A stretch of DNA of 64,000 nucleotides from an uncultured Bacteroidales bacterium (GTDB taxonomy: Bacteria; Bacteroidota; Bacteroidia; Bacteroidales; UBA932). Under the pieces are notes generated by a model. The model made no database searches, was not told the DNA's origin, and saw only the letters and a list, made by a program, of their open reading frames with translations. A program made the translations under genes and the position numbers. This document shows, piece by piece, positions 59,940-64,000 of the stretch. Within the stretch, counting starts at the first letter, position 1, and each line of letters begins with the position of its first letter. Location of the stretch: NCBI GenBank assembly GCA_944326245.1, contig CALVDF010000006.1, forward strand, positions 1-64,000, written 5' to 3'.

Positions 59940-61265
59940 ATGTCTACTATTCAAACCGTGAAGAAGAACTATGCATTGCCCATCGCAATGATGTACTTGC
60001 TGTTCTTCATGATTGCCTTCGTGACAAATCTCTGCAACCCGATGGCAGTCATCGTGAAAAACCAGTTTGCGGCCACCAACCTGATGGCTCAGCTCGGCAA
60101 TGCCGCCAATTTTATCGCATACGCTGTAATGGGTATACCCGCAGGTCTGTTGCTCAAGCGGATCGGCTACCGCAAGACGGCTCTTACAGCCCTGGTAGTC
60201 GGTTTTGTGGGAGTGTTCCTCCAGTACCTTTCCGGATGGGACAGTGTGCAGAGCTATTGGGTTTACCTTTCCGGTGCATTCATCGCCGGTTTCTGCATGT
60301 GTATGCTCAATACCGTCGTGAATCCTATGCTGAATACTCTTGGCGGCGGAGGCAAGCGGGGCAACCAGCTCATTCAGTTCGGAGGCGTAGGTAATTCTCT
60401 TGCGGCCACATTCGTGACTATCTTTGTAGGTGCCCTTGTAGGTGATGCGTCCAAGGCCAGGATATCGGATGCCACTCCGGCCCTGTTCATTGCCATGGGC
60501 ATTTTCCTTCTGGTGTTTATAGTGTTGTCCTTTGTCCAGATCCCTGAACCCGATCAGGAGAAGGCATCCGAGGCTGCCCGCAGGCCGGCACAGGGAGGCA
60601 AGCATTACAGCGCTTTCTCGTTCCGTCATTTCAACCTTGGTATCATCGCCATATTCCTGTATCTCGGGGTGGAAGTCGGAATACCCACCTATGTACTGCA
60701 GTATCTGTCGACACCCGTCGATGCCGCAACTCCCGGTTTCGGCATGGATTCCGGAGTAGCCGCTTCAGTGGCAGGAGTCTTCTGGCTGATGATGCTTATC
60801 GGCCGTCTTTGCGGCGGACTGCTGGGAGGCAGGTTCTCCAGCCGTACGCAGATACTCTTCGTATCTTCAGTCTGCATAGTATTCATACTCCTGGGCATGT
60901 TCCTGCCGACTGACATCATGATGACTTTCTTCGGATTCGAAGGTGCGACCGGACAGTTCGTATCCGCCAAGATCCCTGTCGGAATGGCTTTGCTGGTCCT
61001 CTGCGGTCTGTGCACTTCCGTATGCTGGGGCGGAATATTCAATATGGCAGTCGAAGGTCTTGGACGTTATACGTCCGTGGCATCCGGCATGTTCATGACC
61101 ATGGTATGCGGCGGAGGTATTCTCATACCGCTTCAGGGAGCGATAGCCGACGTTTCCGGCTCATTCCTCACAAGCTTTGCAGTTCCGCTTATTTGCTCGG
61201 TATATATATTCTTCTATGCCCTGGTAGGGTACAGGAATGTCAATAAGGATATAGTAACAGACTAA
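59940..61265 (+). CDS. FHS-family sugar MFS transporter
   Basis: A 441-residue, 12-helix permease. NLCNPMAVIVKNQF in helix 1-loop and GKRGNQLIQFGGVGNSLA are characteristic of the FHS (fucose/glucose/galactose:H+) group of Bacteroidota. Located 11 bp ahead of a ROK kinase, it most likely imports glucose or another hexose that the kinase then traps. I use the ATG at 59940; a TTG 36 bp upstream is just after the -7 box and unlikely. Confidence 0.88.
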   Translation: MSTIQTVKKNYALPIAMMYLLFFMIAFVTNLCNPMAVIVKNQFAATNLMAQLGNAANFIAYAVMGIPAGLLLKRIGYRKTALTALVVGFVGVFLQYLSGWDSVQSYWVYLSGAFIAGFCMCMLNTVVNPMLNTLGGGGKRGNQLIQFGGVGNSLAATFVTIFVGALVGDASKARISDATPALFIAMGIFLLVFIVLSFVQIPEPDQEKASEAARRPAQGGKHYSAFSFRHFNLGIIAIFLYLGVEVGIPTYVLQYLSTPVDAATPGFGMDSGVAASVAGVFWLMMLIGRLCGGLLGGRFSSRTQILFVSSVCIVFILLGMFLPTDIMMTFFGFEGATGQFVSAKIPVGMALLVLCGLCTSVCWGGIFNMAVEGLGRYTSVASGMFMTMVCGGGILIPLQGAIADVSGSFLTSFAVPLICSVYIFFYALVGYRNVNKDIVTD

Positions 61266-61276
61266 AAATTGATATT

Positions 61277-62251
61277 ATGGCAAAACAGGCACTTGTAATG
61301 GGCATCGATGTGGGCGGCCAGTCCACGAAGCTGGGTGTAGTGGATGCACGCGGCAATATTCTTTACCAGAGTGTAATCTCTTCTCTCCAAAGGGAACTTT
61401 CTTCGTACGTGGACGATCTGACGACCGCCATCAGCGATCTTATAAAGAAAGCTGAAGCTGACGGAGAAGTAAAGGGAATAGGCATCGGGGCCCCCAACGG
61501 CAACTATTATAAGGGCACGATAGAATTTGCCCCGAATCTTAAGTGGGCATACGATGAAAACGACAAGCCTATGGTCATTTTCTTTGCCAAGATGATCAAG
61601 GATATCGTAGGTGTTCCTGTTGCCATCACTAACGATGCAAACGCGGCTGCAGTGGGGGAAATGACTTACGGTATAGCCAAGGGGATGAAGGATTTCATCA
61701 TGATAACCCTAGGCACCGGTGTAGGCAGCGGCATAGTAATAAACGGAAATATCGTGTACGGCCATGACGGGTTTGCCGGAGAACTGGGTCATACTACAAT
61801 TATCCGTGAAGGCAGGCAGTGCAACTGCGGACGCAAGGGCTGTCTCGAGACTTATACTTCAGCTACCGGCGTTGCACGTACTGCGCGCGAGTTCCTTGCC
61901 GAGCGCAGGGACAAGAGCTTGCTCCGCAGCCTTGATCCGGAGACCATTACCTCCAAGGACATCTATGATGCGGCAACCAAAGGGGACAAACTGGCAATAG
62001 AGATATTCCACTATACCGGCAGGATCATGGGTGAGGCATTTGCCAATTTCGTGGCATTCAGTGCTCCTGAGGCCATTATCCTGTTCGGTGGACTTGCAAG
62101 GTCCAAGGAGTTCCTCACCGAATCCATACTGGATGCGATGAATGCCAATCTGCTGGATATCTGGAAAGGCAAGATCCGCCTCCTCTATTCCACGTTGAAG
62201 GATTCCGATGCCGCCATTCTCGGTGCCAGTGCTCTGGCGTGGGAACTGTAG
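61277..62251 (+). CDS. ROK family sugar kinase, probable glucokinase
   Basis: A 324-residue ATP-dependent kinase. ATP-binding DVGGQSTKLG at the N-terminus, TNDANAAAVGE, the glycine-rich GTGVGSGI and the ROK zinc site GELGHTTI--GRQCNCGRKGCLE are all present. The EXGH-type motif (ELGH) and the neighbouring hexose permease favour glucokinase; mannokinase or fructokinase cannot be excluded. It would phosphorylate the glucose that the periplasmic GH97 enzyme releases from starch. Confidence 0.92.
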   Translation: MAKQALVMGIDVGGQSTKLGVVDARGNILYQSVISSLQRELSSYVDDLTTAISDLIKKAEADGEVKGIGIGAPNGNYYKGTIEFAPNLKWAYDENDKPMVIFFAKMIKDIVGVPVAITNDANAAAVGEMTYGIAKGMKDFIMITLGTGVGSGIVINGNIVYGHDGFAGELGHTTIIREGRQCNCGRKGCLETYTSATGVARTAREFLAERRDKSLLRSLDPETITSKDIYDAATKGDKLAIEIFHYTGRIMGEAFANFVAFSAPEAIILFGGLARSKEFLTESILDAMNANLLDIWKGKIRLLYSTLKDSDAAILGASALAWEL

Positions 62252-62273
62252 CGGACAGTTGAACATAAAGAAA

Positions 62274-62318
62274 GGAAGCGCTTCCGTCATCAGTGATGAA
62301 GGAGCGCTTCCTCTTTTT
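62274..62318. terminator. long hairpin between the ROK kinase gene and prfB, probably bidirectional
   Basis: Left arm 62274-62292 (GGAAGCGCTTCCGTCATCA) and right arm 62294-62311 pair with three or so mismatches. TCTTTTTC follows on the plus strand and TTTCTTTAT on the minus strand, so it can end both convergent transcripts. Confidence 0.8.
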
Positions 62319-62325
62319 CTTCGTA

Positions 62326-63415
62326 CTAGTTCTGACCGCCTTCCATCAGATACTTTTTCATGAATGCGTTGAGATCTCCGTCAAGGACACCTTGCGTGTC
62401 AGAGGTTTCGTAGCCTGTCCGCAGGTCCTTTACCATCTTGTAGGGATGCAGGACGTAGCTGCGTATCTGGGAACCCCATTCGATTTTTTTCTTCTTTCCT
62501 TCAAGCTCTGCCTGTTTCTCCTTGCGCTTTTTCAGCTCCAGGTCATAGAGGTGCGATTTGAGGATGCGCAGGGCCCTTTGCCTGTTGTCCAGCTGTGAGC
62601 GGGTCTCTGTATTTTCGACTACGATGCCTGTCGGTATGTGGCGTACGCGTACTCCCGTCTCGACCTTGTTGACATTCTGCCCTCCTGCTCCGGATGAACG
62701 GTATGTGTCCCATTCCAGATCCGCCGGATTGATCTCTATCTCGATGGTGTCGTCCACCAGGGGGTATACGAACACTGACGAGAATGTAGTCTGCCGCTTG
62801 CCCTGGGCATTGAACGGGGATATGCGTACCAGACGGTGCACACCGCTCTCTCCCTTGAGATAGCCGAAGGCGTAGTCCCCTTCGAATTCTATGGTGACTG
62901 ATTTTATTCCTGCTTCGTCCCCCTCGATCAGGTCGCTGACCGTGACCTTGTATCCGTTGCGCTCTCCCCATCTGACGTACATGCGCATGAGCATTGCCGA
63001 CCAGTCATTGCTCTCCGTGCCTCCTGCTCCGGAGTTGATTTTCAGGATTGCGCCCAGATTGTCACCTTCTTCTCCAAGCATGTTGCGCAGCTCCAGGTCT
63101 TCTACCTTGCCGACGAGTTGTTCAAAATGGCTGTCCGCGTCATTCTGGGCTGATTCGTCTTCCTTTGCAAACTCCAGCAGGACTTCCAGATCATCGTCCA
63201 TCCTTCTGATGTCATCATAGGCATCAGTCCAGAATTTTATCCCGGACATTTTCTTGAGATATGCTTCGGCCTGTTTGGGGTCGTCCCAGAAGCCTGCTTC
63301 GTTACTGTGCTGCTGCATTGCAGCTACCTGCTCCTTCTTTGAAGCGATGTCAAAGACACCTCCCCAGCGTGTCGATACGCTGACGCAAGTCTCTCACCTG
63401 TTCTGTGGTAATCAT
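62326..63415 (-). CDS. prfB: peptide chain release factor 2, programmed +1 frameshift
   Basis: RF2, about 362 residues, recognises UGA and UAA. A first frame begins at the ATG at 63415 and runs 21 codons to an in-frame TGA (63352-63350). Just before it stand GGGAGG, TGT, CTT, then TGAC, the classic prfB slippery site; skipping the T at 63352 continues reading at GAC (63351) to the stop at 62326. The reading frame from an ATG at 63318 is therefore only part of the protein. Catalytic GGQ is seen in SSGAGGQNVNK; the UGA-specific SPF-type site appears as SPF in VRISPFNAQG. Its modifying enzyme is prmC at 14708-15628. Confidence 0.95.
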
Positions 63416-63444
63416 CTTCCGTGTTATGTTTGTAATTAGGATTG

Positions 63445-63452
63445 CAAATATA
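63445..63452 (-). promoter_or_regulatory. candidate -7 box for prfB
   Basis: TATATTTG followed by C on the minus strand is an exact match, 29 bp before the prfB ATG. Confidence 0.55.
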
Positions 63453-63470
63453 GCAAAAGGGACGTTATAT

Positions 63471-64000
63471 TCAGCCTTTGTCAGCGACTGAGTACAGGTC
63501 CTGTTCCGGCCAGGAGTCTACGCGGGATGATGCGGTGCGGTACATCCTGTCTATGTATCTCGTGAATTTGGAGCCTTTCCAGGAACTGGTGTTTGTGGCA
63601 AACATCCAGATGCTTCCGTCGGCCTGTTTTTTGACCAGGGCACTGGTGCCTGCCAGTGTCCCGGTGCGGGACCAGTCCGAACGGGCACCGGCGCGGACCC
63701 AGCCTATGGGACGGTATGGATCGTCCGGATCACAGGTCATGGTACGTATGCTTTCGGCTGACAGGATGTCCGGTATTGCGGGATCCCCGTCTATGGAAGC
63801 GACAAACCTTACGAATTCGGACGGAGATGCGACCCATGCGCCAGCTCCCAGCAGGCCTTCTATGTTGCTTCCACCGTAGCTGCGCCATAGGGTGTCCCCG
63901 CTGTTGTCAAATGCAGGTACCGGTTCCGAGTCATGAGTCTCGTAGTAACGGACTTCATTGGGGTACTTGTCTTCATACAGGTTGTGGGCCAGATGCATAT
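63471..64000 (-). CDS. serine hydrolase (beta-lactamase fold), 3' part
   Basis: The last 176 or so codons of a gene that continues beyond the window. The visible part has GGSNIEGLLGAGAWVASPSEFVRFV and, near the end, SRTGTLAGTSALV with the HTG-like third motif (RTG), as in class C-type serine hydrolases. The SxxK and YxN motifs would lie outside the window. The ATG at 63998 is internal, not the start. It ends 55 bp upstream of the prfB start codon, with the prfB promoter between. Confidence 0.75.
   Translation of the reverse strand, partial: MHLAHNLYEDKYPNEVRYYETHDSEPVPAFDNSGDTLWRSYGGSNIEGLLGAGAWVASPSEFVRFVASIDGDPAIPDILSAESIRTMTCDPDDPYRPIGWVRAGARSDWSRTGTLAGTSALVKKQADGSIWMFATNTSSWKGSKFTRYIDRMYRTASSRVDSWPEQDLYSVADKG

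Noticed and set aside
63318..63415. Frameshifted pseudogene at the 5' end of prfB
   Set aside because: The slippery site and spacing match the known programmed frameshift, so the gene is intact.

Overview
The window is about 64 kb of bacterial chromosome from a member of the order Bacteroidales (Bacteroidota). Evidence: a complete Sus-type starch operon (SusC/SusD pair, SusE/F-like protein, SusG-like amylase, GH97), a BACON-domain lipoprotein, many lipoproteins, the purH-mreBCD-PBP2-rodA order typical of the phylum, and AT-rich gaps carrying the Bacteroidota -7 box TAnnTTTG instead of Shine-Dalgarno sites. Base composition is moderate to GC-rich in genes and AT-rich in promoters. Genus cannot be fixed by eye; a gut-type Rikenellaceae or UBA932-like lineage is only a guess. 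No rRNA, tRNA, CRISPR, transposase or phage gene was seen.

Layout. 1-1153 is gene-free and repeat-rich (126-bp tandem repeat, paired palindromes, a 13-bp array, a CTGGTNACC array). 1154-6559 (minus): glycine dehydrogenase gcvP, a BACON lipoprotein and a secreted M6 metalloprotease. 6640-13899 (minus): purH and the rod-shape operon mreB-mreC-mreD-mrdA-rodA. 14008-14715 (plus): ispD, converging with prmC-ddl-PBP1A order on the minus strand (transcribed PBP1A, ddl, prmC). 19102-21932 (plus): topA and an Lrp/AsnC regulator. 21919-31197 (minus): one long run transcribed malQ, dicarboxylate symporter, two paralogous lipoproteins, radA, serine hydrolase.

31258-49016 is the starch locus. A four-helix membrane protein and a LytS-type histidine kinase (plus) meet a LytTR response regulator (minus) end to end; then come an SLC45-type sugar transporter, SusC, SusD, a SusE/F-like multi-module protein, a SusG-like GH13 amylase with an internal insert, GH97 glucosidase, a second GH13 lipoprotein and a neopullulanase. 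With MalQ, whose gene starts 60 bp from the kinase operon, this makes a full path from surface starch binding through periplasmic cutting to cytoplasmic glucan handling. No SusR-type regulator is present in the window, so the LytS/LytTR pair is the obvious candidate regulator.

49017-50266 is a second gene-free, repeat-rich island after a strong terminator. 50267-54414 (minus) holds a NamZ/DUF1343 muramidase, a Kef-type antiporter and CutC; divergently, 54489-59851 (plus) holds an AmpG-like permease, rlmN, a patatin-type outer-membrane autotransporter and recX. 59940-62251 is a sugar transporter plus ROK kinase. The window ends with prfB, which keeps a programmed +1 frameshift, and the 3' part of a second serine hydrolase cut by the window edge.

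Promoter calls rest on visible matches to TAnnTTTG and were not scored statistically; functions are from recognised motifs and overall similarity recalled from memory, not from a database search.
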